Below, piece by piece: positions 44,296 through 53,797 of a DNA stretch of 64,000 nucleotides. The notes under the pieces were generated by a model, which worked only from the letters and a program-made list of their open reading frames with translations, was not told where the DNA came from and did no database searches. Location of the stretch: positions 62,001-126,000 of the forward strand of contig JAKFWF010000065.1 of the NCBI GenBank assembly GCA_021730785.1. Direction: 5' to 3'. The position numbers and the translations under genes are program-made. Numbering within the stretch: the first letter of the stretch is position 1; each line of letters begins with the position of its first letter. The stretch is from Hyphomicrobiaceae bacterium. Its GTDB lineage: Bacteria > Pseudomonadota > Alphaproteobacteria > Rhizobiales > Hyphomicrobiaceae.

Positions 44296-46290
44296 CTACT
44301 CCGCCGCCTGCCGCTGCGGCATGGCCACGACCTTGCCTTCGCTGGCCTTGAAGTGCAGCGGGCCGCCACGGAACGGCGCGAAGCCGGTGCCGAAGATCAC
44401 GCCGGCATCGACCAGATCGGCGGTGTCGACGACGCGCTCGTCGCGCGCCCGCTCCGCCTCGGCGATCAATGGCTGAACGAGTTCGCGCCCGAGCCGTTCG
44501 AGCGCCGACTTGGTGGTCGATAGCTCGCTCTTCACGGGCTTGCCGTCCTTCCAGACATAGAAGCCCTTGCCGGACTTCTTGCCGAGATTGCCGGCGGCGA
44601 CCAGCTTGTCGAGGGCCGAGCCCTCCGGATTGTTCTTCAGAATCTTGCCGACGTGGGCGCACACGTCGAGGCCAACCGTATCGGCAAGTTCGATCGGCCC
44701 CATCGGCATGCCGAAGGTGCGCGCCGCCTCGTCGATCTTTTCCTTGCTCTCGCCGGCCTGCATGCGGGCCATCGCCGCCATCATGTAGGGGGCGAGCACG
44801 CGATTGACCAGGAAGCCCGGCACGCTCTTCACGATCAGCGGGAACTTGTCGATCGCGGTGACGAACACCGCCCCCTTCTTCACTTCCTCGTCGCGCGAGG
44901 TCGCCCCGCGCACGATCTCCACCAGCGGCATCTGCGCCACCGGATTGAAGAAGTGAATGCCGATCAGGCGGCCGGGATCGGCGAGCCCGCGGGCGATATC
45001 CTCGATCATGATCGACGACGTGTTCGACGCCATGACGGCTCCCGGCTTCAAGCGACCCTCAATGCCGCGGAACAGCGATTGCTTGACCTCGAGCCGCTCG
45101 ACGATCGCCTCGATGACGACGTCGGCACGGGCAAGCCCATCGCCGTTCGGATCGGCGATCAGGCGGGCGCTGGCGGCATCCTGCAGGGCCTTGGTCTTGA
45201 ACTTGCGACGAAGCGTCTTGGCTTGCGCCTTGATGCCCTTGGCGATCGCCTCGGCGTTGAGATCCTGCAGCGTGACCTCCATACCCGATGCCACGCACCA
45301 GCCGGCGATGTCGGCACCCATTGTGCCGGCGCCGATCACGTGCACGCGCATCGGCTTGAAACCGAGGCCTTTGGGCGCCTGTGCCTTCAACTGCTCCGAC
45401 AGGGCGAACACGCGGCGCAGATTGCGCGAGGTGTCGCTCACCATCAGCGGGGCAAATGCCGGCGTCTCGGCCTTCTTCAGGGCATTGAGGTCACCGCCGT
45501 GCTTCTCGAACAGATCGATCAGGCGGAACGGGGCTGGATAATGATCCTCGCGCACCTTCTTCGCGGTCTCGGCGCGCATCTTGCCGGCCAGGAACCCGCG
45601 CGCCGGCCACTTTGCCATCAGCGCCGTCGTTCCAGCAGCCGGCTTCGAGCGACGCTTCTGCTGCACAGCCTTACGTGCAGCCCAGCGCAACGCCTGCGGA
45701 CTGGCGACCAGTTCGTCGATGAGCCCCATGCCGCGGGCCGCCGTCGAGCGGATCATCGAGCCGGTCAGCATCGTCGTCATGGCCTGCATGGCGCCGGCTT
45801 GCCGGATCGAGCGCGCCGTACCGTTGAAGCCCGGGAAGATGCCGAGTTTCACCTCGGGAAAGCCGACGCGGGTCGCATCGTCGCGCGTCGCGATGCGATA
45901 GTGGCACGCCAGCACCAGCTCGAGCCCGCCGCCGAGGCACAGGCCATGGATGGCCGCGACAACTGGAATGGAGAGCCTCTCCAACCGGTCGAGCATCGCG
46001 TTCACTGGGCGAAGGTTCTCGATCACCTTGGCTTCGCTGTCGAAGGCCTCGAACTCGCGGATGTCGGCGCCGACGATGAAGCCCTTGTCCTTGCCCGACA
46101 TGATCACGAGGCCGGCGATGCTCTTGTCGGCGGCCCCCTTCTCGGCGAAATCGACGATCGCCATCAGTTCCTCGATCGGCCGGCGGCCGAGCGAATTCGC
46201 GCTCTCGCCTTCGCGATCGAAGGTCACCCAGGCGATGTTCTCCTGATCGACCGCGACTTTCCAATCCTTGAGCGATTCAATGACGGACAT
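44296..46290 (-). CDS. fadJ: Trifunctional-type enoyl-CoA hydratase/3-hydroxyacyl-CoA dehydrogenase (FadJ-like)
   Basis: 664 residues from ATG 46290 with AAGGAG upstream (a longer frame to 46317 is rejected). The N-terminal crotonase domain has GLCLGGGLELVLACHYRIA with the catalytic Glu, and the second Glu is in FPEVKLGIFPGFNGT. The C-terminal NAD-binding domain has VHVIGAGTMGADIAGWCVASG and the dehydrogenase IHFFNPVAQMPLVEIVRG. It catalyses hydration and oxidation in fatty acid beta-oxidation. It is the second gene of the fadE-fadJ-fadI unit. Confidence 0.95.
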   Translation of the reverse strand: MSVIESLKDWKVAVDQENIAWVTFDREGESANSLGRRPIEELMAIVDFAEKGAADKSIAGLVIMSGKDKGFIVGADIREFEAFDSEAKVIENLRPVNAMLDRLERLSIPVVAAIHGLCLGGGLELVLACHYRIATRDDATRVGFPEVKLGIFPGFNGTARSIRQAGAMQAMTTMLTGSMIRSTAARGMGLIDELVASPQALRWAARKAVQQKRRSKPAAGTTALMAKWPARGFLAGKMRAETAKKVREDHYPAPFRLIDLFEKHGGDLNALKKAETPAFAPLMVSDTSRNLRRVFALSEQLKAQAPKGLGFKPMRVHVIGAGTMGADIAGWCVASGMEVTLQDLNAEAIAKGIKAQAKTLRRKFKTKALQDAASARLIADPNGDGLARADVVIEAIVERLEVKQSLFRGIEGRLKPGAVMASNTSSIMIEDIARGLADPGRLIGIHFFNPVAQMPLVEIVRGATSRDEEVKKGAVFVTAIDKFPLIVKSVPGFLVNRVLAPYMMAAMARMQAGESKEKIDEAARTFGMPMGPIELADTVGLDVCAHVGKILKNNPEGSALDKLVAAGNLGKKSGKGFYVWKDGKPVKSELSTTKSALERLGRELVQPLIAEAERARDERVVDTADLVDAGVIFGTGFAPFRGGPLHFKASEGKVVAMPQRQAAE

Positions 46291-46345
46291 GATCAACTCC
46301 TTGTTTTCTCCTCGCAACGCCCGAGCGGCGGTCGAGGAAAAGCTC

Positions 46346-48847
46346 CTACTCGGCCGCTGATTGCACCGCGCGCATGTTGTGGCCCACGGTCATGAAATTC
46401 GGCCGCACCTCGGCCGGGTCGAAATGGTCGACCGCGATCACGCGGGCGGTCAGGGCTTCGACCTCGCGCAACAGCGCGCCTTCGCTCTCGCTGATCACCT
46501 TGGCACTGACCGCGTCGCCGATCCAGTCGATCCCGTGATAGCGCTTGACGATGCCGTCGCGCACTGCACGATCGAGCTTCTTTTCAGCTGGCGCCGCGGC
46601 GATCACTTTTTCCAGCGTGACTTCGAGGATCCCGGTCGGATCATTCACGTCCCTCGACACGAACATGAAGCGGGTCAGACGGTCGCGCACCTCGCCCGGT
46701 TCGCATGCGATCCGCACCACCTCGTGAGCGAGTTGGTCGGGTGCCGGGTGGTAGTGCCCGCCGAGCGGATAGACGAGCGCACGCATCAGGATGCGGGCCC
46801 ACATGACGGGGAAGTTCTCGATCGTGCCGCGCAGGGCGACCTGGAACCGGTAGAGGCCGTTCTGGGCCGCCATGGCAACGATCACCTGGTCGGCGGCCGG
46901 CTTGCCGTCATCTTCGTAGCGCTTCAACACGCAGCTCAGCATGTAAAGCTCCGAGAGCGCATCGGCGAGGCGGCCGGTCAACTTCTGCTTGACCTTGAGG
47001 CCGCCGCCCAGCAGCGCCACCGTCAGATCGGCGACGACCGCGAAGTTGCGCGAAGAGCGCGACAGCTGGCGATACCATTCGGCCGTGCCGTAGGACTTCT
47101 CCGGCACATGCGCGAACCGGCCCGCCGTCAGGTTATGGAATAGCGCGCCGAAAATATTGCCGACGGTGAAACCAATGTGGCCGAGGAACGCTGCCTCGAA
47201 TGCTTCAAGCCCGCGCTTCGTATCCATGTCCTGTACCGCCTTCACCTCCTTGTAGAGGTAGGGGTGCGAGCGCAGCGCCCCTTGCGCGAACGTGATCAGC
47301 GTGCGGGTCAGGATGTTCGCGCCCTCGACGGTGATGCCGACCGGCACCGCCTGGTAGGCCGCCTGGATGTAGTTGGTCGGGCCATCGCAGATGGCGCGGC
47401 CGCCGTGGATGTCCATGGCATCGTTGACGGTGCGGCGCATGCGCTCGGTGGTTTGGTACTTCATGAGGGCCGAGATCACCGACGGCTTCTCGCCGCGGGC
47501 GACCATCGCCGCCGTGACGCCACGGGCCGCCTCGTTGACATAGGCTGTCTCGACCATGCGGCCGAGCGGCTCCTCGATGCCCTCCATGCGTGCGATCGGC
47601 AGGCCGAACTGCTTGCGGATGCGCGTGTAGGCCGTGGTGAAGCGCAACATGGCCTTGGCGGCAGCCGTTGCGGACGACGGCAGCGAGATTGCGCGGCCGG
47701 CGGCGAGGCATTCCATCAGCATGCGCCAGCCATGGCCGGCCATCTTCTGACCGCCGATCACCCATTCCATCGGAATGAACACGTCCTTGCCCCAGTTCGG
47801 GCCGTTCGGGAACGCCGAGCCGCTCGGCAGGTGGCGGCGGCCGATGTTGACGCCGGGGTGGTCGGCTGGAATGAGCGCCAGCGTGATGCCGACATCGGCT
47901 TTGTCGCCGATCAGCTTTTCCGGATCGAACAGGCGGAAGGCGAGGCCGACCAGCGTCGCCTTGGGCCCGAGCGTGATGTAGCGCTTGTCCCAGGACAGGC
48001 GGATGCCCAGCGTCTCCGTGCCCTGGTGGGTGCCGCGCACCACGGTACCGATGTCGCGCATGGTGGCTGCGTCCGAGCCCGAGGTCGGCCCGGTCAGCGA
48101 GAAGCAGGGGATGTCGAGGCCCTTGGCGAGGCGCGGCAGGTAATGGTGCTTCTGCTGGTCGGTACCGTACTTCTCGATCAGTTCGCCGGGTCCAAGCGAG
48201 TTCGGCACCATCACGATCGTGCAGACATCGGGCGAGCGCGAGGCGATCTTGCCCAGGATCAGCGATTGCGCCTGGGCCGAGAAACCAAGCCCGCCGTGCT
48301 CCTTCGAGATCAGCATGCCAAGGAACCCATGGCGGCCGACGAACTTCCAGATCTCGTCGGGAATATCCTTGTCGTTGAAGCGGATCTTCCAGTCGTCGAT
48401 CATGCGGCAGAGTTCGTCCGTCGGGCCATCGAGGAAGGCGCGCTCCTCGGCCGTCAGCACGATCGCCGGTACGGCGCGCAACTTTTCCCAGTCTGGATGG
48501 CCCGAGAACAGCTCGGCATCGAAGCCGATGGTGCCGGCGTCGAGTGCCTCCTGCTCGGTATCGGAGACCTTGGGCAGGATCTTTTTCACGATGCCGAAGG
48601 CCGGCTCCACCAGGATCTTGCGGCGCACCGCTGGGATGGCCATCAGGATGGCGATCAGCGCTGGAATGCAGGCAAGAAGCGACAGCAGCCCGAACTCGGG
48701 AGCAGCACCACTGTCGTCAAACACGCCCGAGATCCATGCGTAGGTCGCCACTACAGCAGCGACGGCCCAGAGCCACATGGGCGCGCGATTGATCGCCAGC
48801 GCCGTGACGGCAATGAAACACAACAGCAGAAACATCAGTTCAGCCAT
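46346..48847 (-). CDS. fadE: Long-chain acyl-CoA dehydrogenase FadE
   Basis: 833 residues starting at ATG 48847 (AGGAGG upstream), the length of FadE-type enzymes. Two N-terminal membrane helices (MAELMFLLLCFIAVTALAIN and PMWLWAVAAVVATYAWISG) precede the acyl-CoA dehydrogenase domains; FGFLGMLISKEHGGLGFSAQ-like (RHGFLGMLISKEHGGLGFS), CFSLTGPTSGSDAATM, and FALPIARMEGIEEPLGRM are recognisable. The C-terminal DUF1974 region is present. It makes the trans-2-enoyl-CoA for FadJ. A sigma-70-like promoter with an operator palindrome lies upstream at 48911-48939. Confidence 0.94.
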   Translation of the reverse strand: MAELMFLLLCFIAVTALAINRAPMWLWAVAAVVATYAWISGVFDDSGAAPEFGLLSLLACIPALIAILMAIPAVRRKILVEPAFGIVKKILPKVSDTEQEALDAGTIGFDAELFSGHPDWEKLRAVPAIVLTAEERAFLDGPTDELCRMIDDWKIRFNDKDIPDEIWKFVGRHGFLGMLISKEHGGLGFSAQAQSLILGKIASRSPDVCTIVMVPNSLGPGELIEKYGTDQQKHHYLPRLAKGLDIPCFSLTGPTSGSDAATMRDIGTVVRGTHQGTETLGIRLSWDKRYITLGPKATLVGLAFRLFDPEKLIGDKADVGITLALIPADHPGVNIGRRHLPSGSAFPNGPNWGKDVFIPMEWVIGGQKMAGHGWRMLMECLAAGRAISLPSSATAAAKAMLRFTTAYTRIRKQFGLPIARMEGIEEPLGRMVETAYVNEAARGVTAAMVARGEKPSVISALMKYQTTERMRRTVNDAMDIHGGRAICDGPTNYIQAAYQAVPVGITVEGANILTRTLITFAQGALRSHPYLYKEVKAVQDMDTKRGLEAFEAAFLGHIGFTVGNIFGALFHNLTAGRFAHVPEKSYGTAEWYRQLSRSSRNFAVVADLTVALLGGGLKVKQKLTGRLADALSELYMLSCVLKRYEDDGKPAADQVIVAMAAQNGLYRFQVALRGTIENFPVMWARILMRALVYPLGGHYHPAPDQLAHEVVRIACEPGEVRDRLTRFMFVSRDVNDPTGILEVTLEKVIAAAPAEKKLDRAVRDGIVKRYHGIDWIGDAVSAKVISESEGALLREVEALTARVIAVDHFDPAEVRPNFMTVGHNMRAVQSAAE

Positions 48848-48910
48848 CGACCAATCCTCCTGAAAATCGGTACCGGCACGCCCAAGGCCGCGCCGTCGTC
48901 CACTGCGGAT

Positions 48911-48939
48911 CTTATAATTCAACTTGACGTTAACGTCAA
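48911..48939 (-). promoter_or_regulatory. fadE promoter with overlapping palindromic operator
   Basis: Read on the minus strand, TTGACG (-35, 48939-48934), 17-base spacer, TATAAG (-10, 48916-48911), a near-consensus sigma-70 promoter about 64 bases before the fadE start. The perfect 16-bp palindrome TTGACGTTAACGTCAA (48924-48939) covers the -35 box and half the spacer, so a bound regulator would block RNA polymerase. The palindrome resembles operators of regulators of branched-chain or fatty acid catabolism (LiuR-like MerR or TetR family); the identity is inference. Confidence 0.75.
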
Positions 48940-49353
48940 CTTTCCCATCGACGCCTCGCCTGCCGCTCGACGCGCATTGCGGGCCGTGGCAGCGTTACAT
49001 GGCATCCTGTTTCGCTACACCTGACAATCAATTCGTTGTGACGCCGGCCCCGGATGGCTCAACTGCTGAAAGCAGCCGATAGAGGCATTCCGCCCGCACA
49101 CTCGAGAAAGCGCCGATGACCGTGTCCCGATACAAGGCTCCAGTTGAGCTAATCGGCAACACACAAATCGGAATGTGATTTGGCGCCAACGCTCAGCTTG
49201 CAGAAATCGGACAAATCAATCCTTTGTTAATCGAAGAAGTTAGGAGTGGAAAAACGGACTGCCGTCATTGTGCGTCGTAAGGAGCGAGGCCCCATGTTGG
49301 GACCGCCATTGCTCCGCGGCCGGCCAAGACCTACCATCGGGACAGTGACGAAA
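48940..49353. other. Intergenic region upstream of fadE
   Basis: About 400 bases with the fadE promoter at its edge. A short frame starts at 49246 and continues into the gene at 49354, but the region before 49354 has no motif. No RNA gene seen. Confidence 0.45.
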
Positions 49354-49557
49354 ATGGCGACGATCCACCTCATCGAAACCAAGACGACCAGAAGTGCCGC
49401 GGCAGCTTCGCCTGCGGATCAATCGACCCCCAAAACCTGCGCGGGCGCTGAAATCATTCTCTTTCCCGGCGTTCGCTACGAGCGCTGGAGCGATGAGCAG
49501 CCCACCGGCACGGCCAAAGGCCGCACATCGCGCGACTGGCTGACATTGGCCGAATAA
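49354..49557 (+). CDS. Small protein with an EIILFPGVRYERW motif, 67 residues
   Basis: From ATG 49354 the product reads MATIHLIETKTTRS, a Ser/Ala/Thr spacer and then GAEIILFPGVRYERWSDEQP, a sequence pattern I have seen in short uncharacterised alphaproteobacterial proteins, ending RTSRDWLTLAE. Upstream frame to 49246 exists but has no better start. No known function. Confidence 0.6.
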   Translation: MATIHLIETKTTRSAAAASPADQSTPKTCAGAEIILFPGVRYERWSDEQPTGTAKGRTSRDWLTLAE

Positions 49558-49595
49558 CGACCCTGCCCCACCGTCGTTCCAGTCATCGTCGCCGA

Positions 49596-50180
49596 TCACT
49601 GCCGGCGTGGCATGCACGATGCCTTGGCCAGTTCCGCCTCGATCTCGGCCTTGTAGGCGAGGCCCTTGTTTGGCGCGCGTACGAGCACGATCCCCTTGCT
49701 GCCCGGCATCGACACTTGGGCAAAGCCGGCTGCCAGCCTCGCCTCCGGCAACAGGCCGACGAACCATTCGCCCGGTGGCAGCAGCAGGACCGCGATGTCA
49801 GTGCGGCGCTGATCCTGTCCGGTCACCACATAGACGCTGTCACCGCGGGCATCGTGCACCGAGAAGGTCCACCCGGCCTCCGGCAGGGTGGCGCGCACGG
49901 CATAAGCTGCTTCCGAAACATTGAACTTGCAGGCGACATAGCTGCTGTCCGGCCCCTGGAATGGCATGACCTGCCCGTCCGGCGACGGCTGTGGCAAGGC
50001 GCGCATCACATCGGGCGGCAGTGCGGCGGCAATCCGGTCCACGGCAGCATTGGTCGACAGGTAGGGCCACGTGAACGTCATGCAGATATGCACGATGCCG
50101 GCACCGATCAGGGCCAACAGCAACGTCCGAAGACGCAGGCGCGGATACCGGCGGCGGGGCTCATCGGTGGTGTCGGCCAT
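49596..50180 (-). CDS. Single-pass membrane protein, DUF1254-like
   Basis: 194 residues. One membrane segment near the N-terminus (about 19-38, TLLLALIGAGIVHICMTF) precedes a periplasmic domain (about 45-190) with VACKFNVSEAAYAVRATLP, WTFSVHDARGDSVYVVT and RLAAGFAQVSMPG. It lies 10 bases behind the DUF1214 gene and forms the last gene of an operon with PBP1A. In related bacteria this partner is annotated DUF1254-like or unassigned; my assignment is from neighbourhood and modest sequence resemblance. Confidence 0.6.
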   Translation of the reverse strand: MADTTDEPRRRYPRLRLRTLLLALIGAGIVHICMTFTWPYLSTNAAVDRIAAALPPDVMRALPQPSPDGQVMPFQGPDSSYVACKFNVSEAAYAVRATLPEAGWTFSVHDARGDSVYVVTGQDQRRTDIAVLLLPPGEWFVGLLPEARLAAGFAQVSMPGSKGIVLVRAPNKGLAYKAEIEAELAKASCMPRRQ

Positions 50181-50190
50181 CGGCGTATCC

Positions 50191-50916
50191 TCACCTGCAC
50201 GCGATGCGGCGAATGGCGGGAAGGCCGCGCGTGGCGGCCTGGATCTCGGCGGCAGTCGCGTTCGGCCGCGGCGCGGGCCGGGTCATCACCAGCACGAAGC
50301 GCCCGGCGCCGCCGGTCGGCAGCCAGTTGCCCGGCCGTGCATCGCGCGCCAGGGTGACAATGTAGCTGCCGTCCGGGCCAAGTGCGATCGTGCTCGCGCC
50401 ATAGGCATAGCGGTCGGCACGATTGCGGATGACAGTGCCACGGTCGTCGAACACGGCAAGGCTCCACCAGTCGGCGTCGAGGCCATCCCCCTGCAGAGCG
50501 TATTCGCACGAGGAATGCAGGCGCTGGCCATCGTCGTCGCTGCGCGCTTCCCAGGTGTGGACGGCGGTGGAACTCGGCGGCAGGCTGCCGATACGGGCAA
50601 AATGCGCCCGCGTGTAGGGGTCGGCATCGGGCCTACCGGCATTCGACCACAGCACCCAGGCGCCGCTCGTCCGCGTGGTGAGGCTGGAACCGCGCTCGAC
50701 CATGATCCAGCTCGACCAGATGCCGAAACCGAGCGCCACGACTACGAACACGCCGACGTTCAAAATGGTTTCGATCGCGCCGACGACAATGGCGCGGATC
50801 TGCGATACCGCCGGCTGTACTGCGCCCGGCAACGATCGGATCGGCGGCAACGGCGGGAGTTTCGGCAGCTTCGGCAGCCGAGCCCGGGCCATGGCCTTCA
50901 TGGTATCGAATGCCAT
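50191..50916 (-). CDS. DUF1214 domain membrane protein
   Basis: 241 residues. A Pro-rich N-terminus is followed by a membrane segment (about 52-72, TILNVGVFVVVALGFGIWSS), then a DUF1214-type domain with SGAWVLWSNAGRPDADPYTRAHFARIGSLP, YALQGDGLDADWWSLAVFD and NWLPTGGAGRFVLVMTRP. Family members often occur beside DUF1254 proteins; the function is unknown. ATG 50916 overlaps the stop of the PBP1A gene by one base, which indicates coupled expression. The periplasmic domain and the neighbour suggest a role at the cell wall, but this is inference. Confidence 0.82.
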   Translation of the reverse strand: MAFDTMKAMARARLPKLPKLPPLPPIRSLPGAVQPAVSQIRAIVVGAIETILNVGVFVVVALGFGIWSSWIMVERGSSLTTRTSGAWVLWSNAGRPDADPYTRAHFARIGSLPPSSTAVHTWEARSDDDGQRLHSSCEYALQGDGLDADWWSLAVFDDRGTVIRNRADRYAYGASTIALGPDGSYIVTLARDARPGNWLPTGGAGRFVLVMTRPAPRPNATAAEIQAATRGLPAIRRIACR

Positions 50917-53126
50917 CAGGGCCGTCCGCGCGTGCCAGCGATCGCTTGACCGGGCGCGCCGATCGTCTCCGCCCGTCGGTCAAGCGCACTGGTCGGCTGC
51001 TGCGCCCCCGATGTACCGGGCACCTGCTGGGCCTCGGGCGGCACACCGCCGGCCTTGCGCAGAGCGGTTGCGGTGCGCTTCAACGCTTCACGCGTCAACT
51101 CGGGCATGATGCTGGCGCGGCGTCCCGGCGTGTCGCCAGTTCCGGGCGCTGCTGCCGCGGTCGCCGGCTCGAGGCGGCGCTGTTCCGCCAGCCGCTGCTT
51201 TTCAGCGATCTGTGCCGGATGGGCGGTCAGGCCGAGAATGGTCGCAATATCCTTGCTTTGATGCGCGACCGACATGAAGTTCGACCACGTCTGTGCCGGC
51301 AGACTACCACCGGTGATGTTGTTCATCTTGGTGTAGTCGTCGTTGCCGAGCCACACGCCGGTGACGAGCGCGCCGGTGAACCCCATGAACCAGGCGTCGC
51401 GGTAGCTGGAACTGGTACCTGTCTTACCGACCGAATGGGTGAATTCGAGGGCCGCCTTCTTGCCCGTTCCCTCGGTCACGACGAGTTGCATCAGCTGGTT
51501 CATCTGCTCGGCAACCCGCGGCCTGATGACCTGTGGTGCTGGCGGCTCGTCACGCTCCCGGCTGTACACGACATCGCCCTTGGAGTTGAACACCTCCAGG
51601 ATCCCGTAGGGCTTGGCGAGCTTGCCGCCGTTGGCGAATGCCGCGAACGCGCCCGTATGCTGGATCGGCGTGATGCCGGTGTCGCCGAGCGCCATCGAGC
51701 AGGTCTTCTTGACGCCCTCGACGCCCAGCCGCTGCGTCATTTCGAGGACTTTATCGCGACCAGCTTTCAGCGACAGATCAACGGCCGTGGTGTTGAGCGA
51801 GGTCTTGAACGCATCGCCGATCGAAATCGAGCGACCAGAACCGCCGCCGCCGTTGTAGTTCTTCGGCGACCAGTTCCCACAGCTGACCGGGCTGTCGCTG
51901 ACGATCGACTTCGAGGTGAAGCCGTTCTCGAGCGCCGTCGCATAGACGTAGAGCTTGAACGACGAGCCCGGCTGCCGGCGGGCATGCGTTGCCCGGTTGA
52001 ACTGGCTTTCGCCGTAGTCGAGCCCGCCGACGAGCGCGCGCACGGCCCCGTCCGGCTCCATCGATACGAGTGCGCCGGACTTCAAGCGGGCATTTCTGCC
52101 TTCGAGGCGGATGGTCGATTGCAGGGCGTTGTCGGCGGCCTGCTGCATGGCGAGATCGACGGTGGTGCGAGCGGTCAGCACATACTGGCCTTTGCCCTCC
52201 ATGACGCGTTGGATCTCTTCGTAGGCATAATCGAGGAACCAGTCCGGGCTCGACGTCGAGCGGGTCTCGATCACACGGGCGGGGTTCAGCCGGGCGTTGT
52301 GCACCTGCCCGCGGGTGTAGAGACCGGCCTCGACCAAATTCGACAATACATCGTTAGCGCGGGCGCGCGCGGCGGGCAGGTTCGCGTGCGGGGCATATTT
52401 GGTCGGTGCCTTGTACAGGCCGGCCATCATGGCCGCCTCCGCCATGTTCACTTCGCGCACCGACTTGCCGAAGTAGAACTGCGCGGCTGCTTCCACGCCG
52501 AACGCGCCGCCGCCCATGTAGGCGCGATCGAGATAGAGCTTCAGGATCTGCTGCTTGGTCAGTCGGCTTTCCAGCCAGAACGACAGGAATACTTCCTTGA
52601 TCTTGCGCTGCAGCGATCGCTCGGACGACAGGAACAAGTTCTTGGCCAGCTGCTGCGTCAGGGTCGAGCCGCCCTGTACCGTCTCGCCGGCGTTGGCATT
52701 GGCCACGAGCGCCCGCGCGGTGCCGATGAAATCGATGCCGAAGTGCTCGTAGAAGCGCCGGTCCTCGGTCGCCATGGTGGCGTGGATCAGGACTTGCGGG
52801 ATCTCCTCCAGCGGGATCGCGTCATTCAGATTGATGCCGCGCTTGCCGATTTCGTTGCCGCGGCTGTCGAGGAATTTGACCGAGTATTTGCCGGTGGTCA
52901 GGTATTTGTCCTCGTCGACTTCGAGGAAGGCTGGCAGCGCCAGCATGTACATGACGACGAGGCCGCCCGCGCCGAGTGTCAGCGCTTCGGAGCTCAGCTC
53001 GTTGAACAGGCGCGTCCAACCGGTCAGGCGGAACCGCATGGCAAAGCTCGACGCCGCGTTGTAGCCGTCCTTGAAGCGCTCCCAGATGCCGGCCAGCGAC
53101 GAATCGATCCATGAATCGAGTCGCAT
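50916..53126 (-). CDS. Bifunctional penicillin-binding protein 1A
   Basis: 736 residues from ATG 53126. Domain order: an N-terminal cytoplasmic part, a membrane segment at about 48-66 ([18 protein letters not shown]), a glycosyltransferase domain (GT51) with [40 protein letters not shown] and [20 protein letters not shown], then a transpeptidase domain with S-x-x-K in [13 protein letters not shown]-x-N in TSLNTTAVD, and K-T-G-T in [15 protein letters not shown]. It polymerises and cross-links peptidoglycan in the periplasm. The start is uncertain: the frame continues upstream to GTG 53212, but LDSWIDSSL is a typical early segment. The stop overlaps the DUF1214 start. Confidence 0.93.
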   Translation of the reverse strand: MRLDSWIDSSLAGIWERFKDGYNAASSFAMRFRLTGWTRLFNELSSEALTLGAGGLVVMYMLALPAFLEVDEDKYLTTGKYSVKFLDSRGNEIGKRGINLNDAIPLEEIPQVLIHATMATEDRRFYEHFGIDFIGTARALVANANAGETVQGGSTLTQQLAKNLFLSSERSLQRKIKEVFLSFWLESRLTKQQILKLYLDRAYMGGGAFGVEAAAQFYFGKSVREVNMAEAAMMAGLYKAPTKYAPHANLPAARARANDVLSNLVEAGLYTRGQVHNARLNPARVIETRSTSSPDWFLDYAYEEIQRVMEGKGQYVLTARTTVDLAMQQAADNALQSTIRLEGRNARLKSGALVSMEPDGAVRALVGGLDYGESQFNRATHARRQPGSSFKLYVYATALENGFTSKSIVSDSPVSCGNWSPKNYNGGGGSGRSISIGDAFKTSLNTTAVDLSLKAGRDKVLEMTQRLGVEGVKKTCSMALGDTGITPIQHTGAFAAFANGGKLAKPYGILEVFNSKGDVVYSRERDEPPAPQVIRPRVAEQMNQLMQLVVTEGTGKKAALEFTHSVGKTGTSSSYRDAWFMGFTGALVTGVWLGNDDYTKMNNITGGSLPAQTWSNFMSVAHQSKDIATILGLTAHPAQIAEKQRLAEQRRLEPATAAAAPGTGDTPGRRASIMPELTREALKRTATALRKAGGVPPEAQQVPGTSGAQQPTSALDRRAETIGAPGQAIAGTRGRP

Positions 53127-53309
53127 CCAGCTGCTCAACTTGAATTTTTCGCCTTGGTTTTGAAACCAGTCGCTCAAGCTTTGACCTGCCAATCGAACGT
53201 CGCGGCGCACCCCGGCCGCCCATCCATAGCCCCTGGCTCCAGAATCGCGAAGACACAAACCCAGCCTTACTTTACACCTGACTGCGGCGGCAATGCGAGG
53301 GCTAACAGA

Positions 53310-53780
53310 GTGGCCGATGTCACGAAAGAGACGACTGCACCGTTTTGGGAGCAGAAAACACTGGACGAAATGACTCGTCCGGAGTGGGAAAGCCTGTGCG
53401 ACGGCTGTGGACGCTGCTGCCTCGTCAAGATCGAGGACGAGGACAGCGGTGACATTCACCTGACCCGCCTGTCCTGCCGCCTGCTCGATGTCGGCTCCTG
53501 CCGCTGCTCCGACTATCCAAACCGCCACCGCGAGGTGCCCGATTGCATTGCGATCGACCCCGACCGCGTGCGCAACCTGAGCTGGTTGCCGCCGACCTGC
53601 GGTTACCGGTTGATCGAAGAGCGGCAGGGCCTGCGCTGGTGGCACCCCCTGGTTTCAGGCAATCCCGAAACCGTGCATCAGGCCGGCATCTCGGTCAGAA
53701 CGTGGGCCTTGAACGAAGCCCGCGTGAAGGTGGAAAACATCCACCGCTACATCATCAACGACTTCAAGGACGGTGAGTGA
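53310..53780 (+). CDS. UPF0260 / YcgN-like cysteine cluster protein
   Basis: 156 residues from GTG 53310. Start by the family pattern [26 protein letters not shown], with a Cys cluster (CDGCGRCC ... CRLL ... [10 protein letters not shown] ... DC ... CGYRL) of the YkgJ/UPF0260 type, which probably binds Fe or Zn. YcgN family proteins have no established function. The gene is divergent from PBP1A with about 180 bases between starts. Frame continues upstream to 53154 but lacks family features. Confidence 0.85.
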   Translation: MADVTKETTAPFWEQKTLDEMTRPEWESLCDGCGRCCLVKIEDEDSGDIHLTRLSCRLLDVGSCRCSDYPNRHREVPDCIAIDPDRVRNLSWLPPTCGYRLIEERQGLRWWHPLVSGNPETVHQAGISVRTWALNEARVKVENIHRYIINDFKDGE

Positions 53781-53797
53781 GTCGGTTCACAGCCAAC

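Noticed and set aside
44653-46395. 580-codon plus-strand frame opposite fadJ
   Set aside because: Mirror of a long high-GC gene; no start signal or family feature, and fadJ is certain on the other strand.
47177-49024. 615-codon plus-strand frame opposite fadE
   Set aside because: Antisense of the conserved FadE sequence with Arg-rich composition and no motif.
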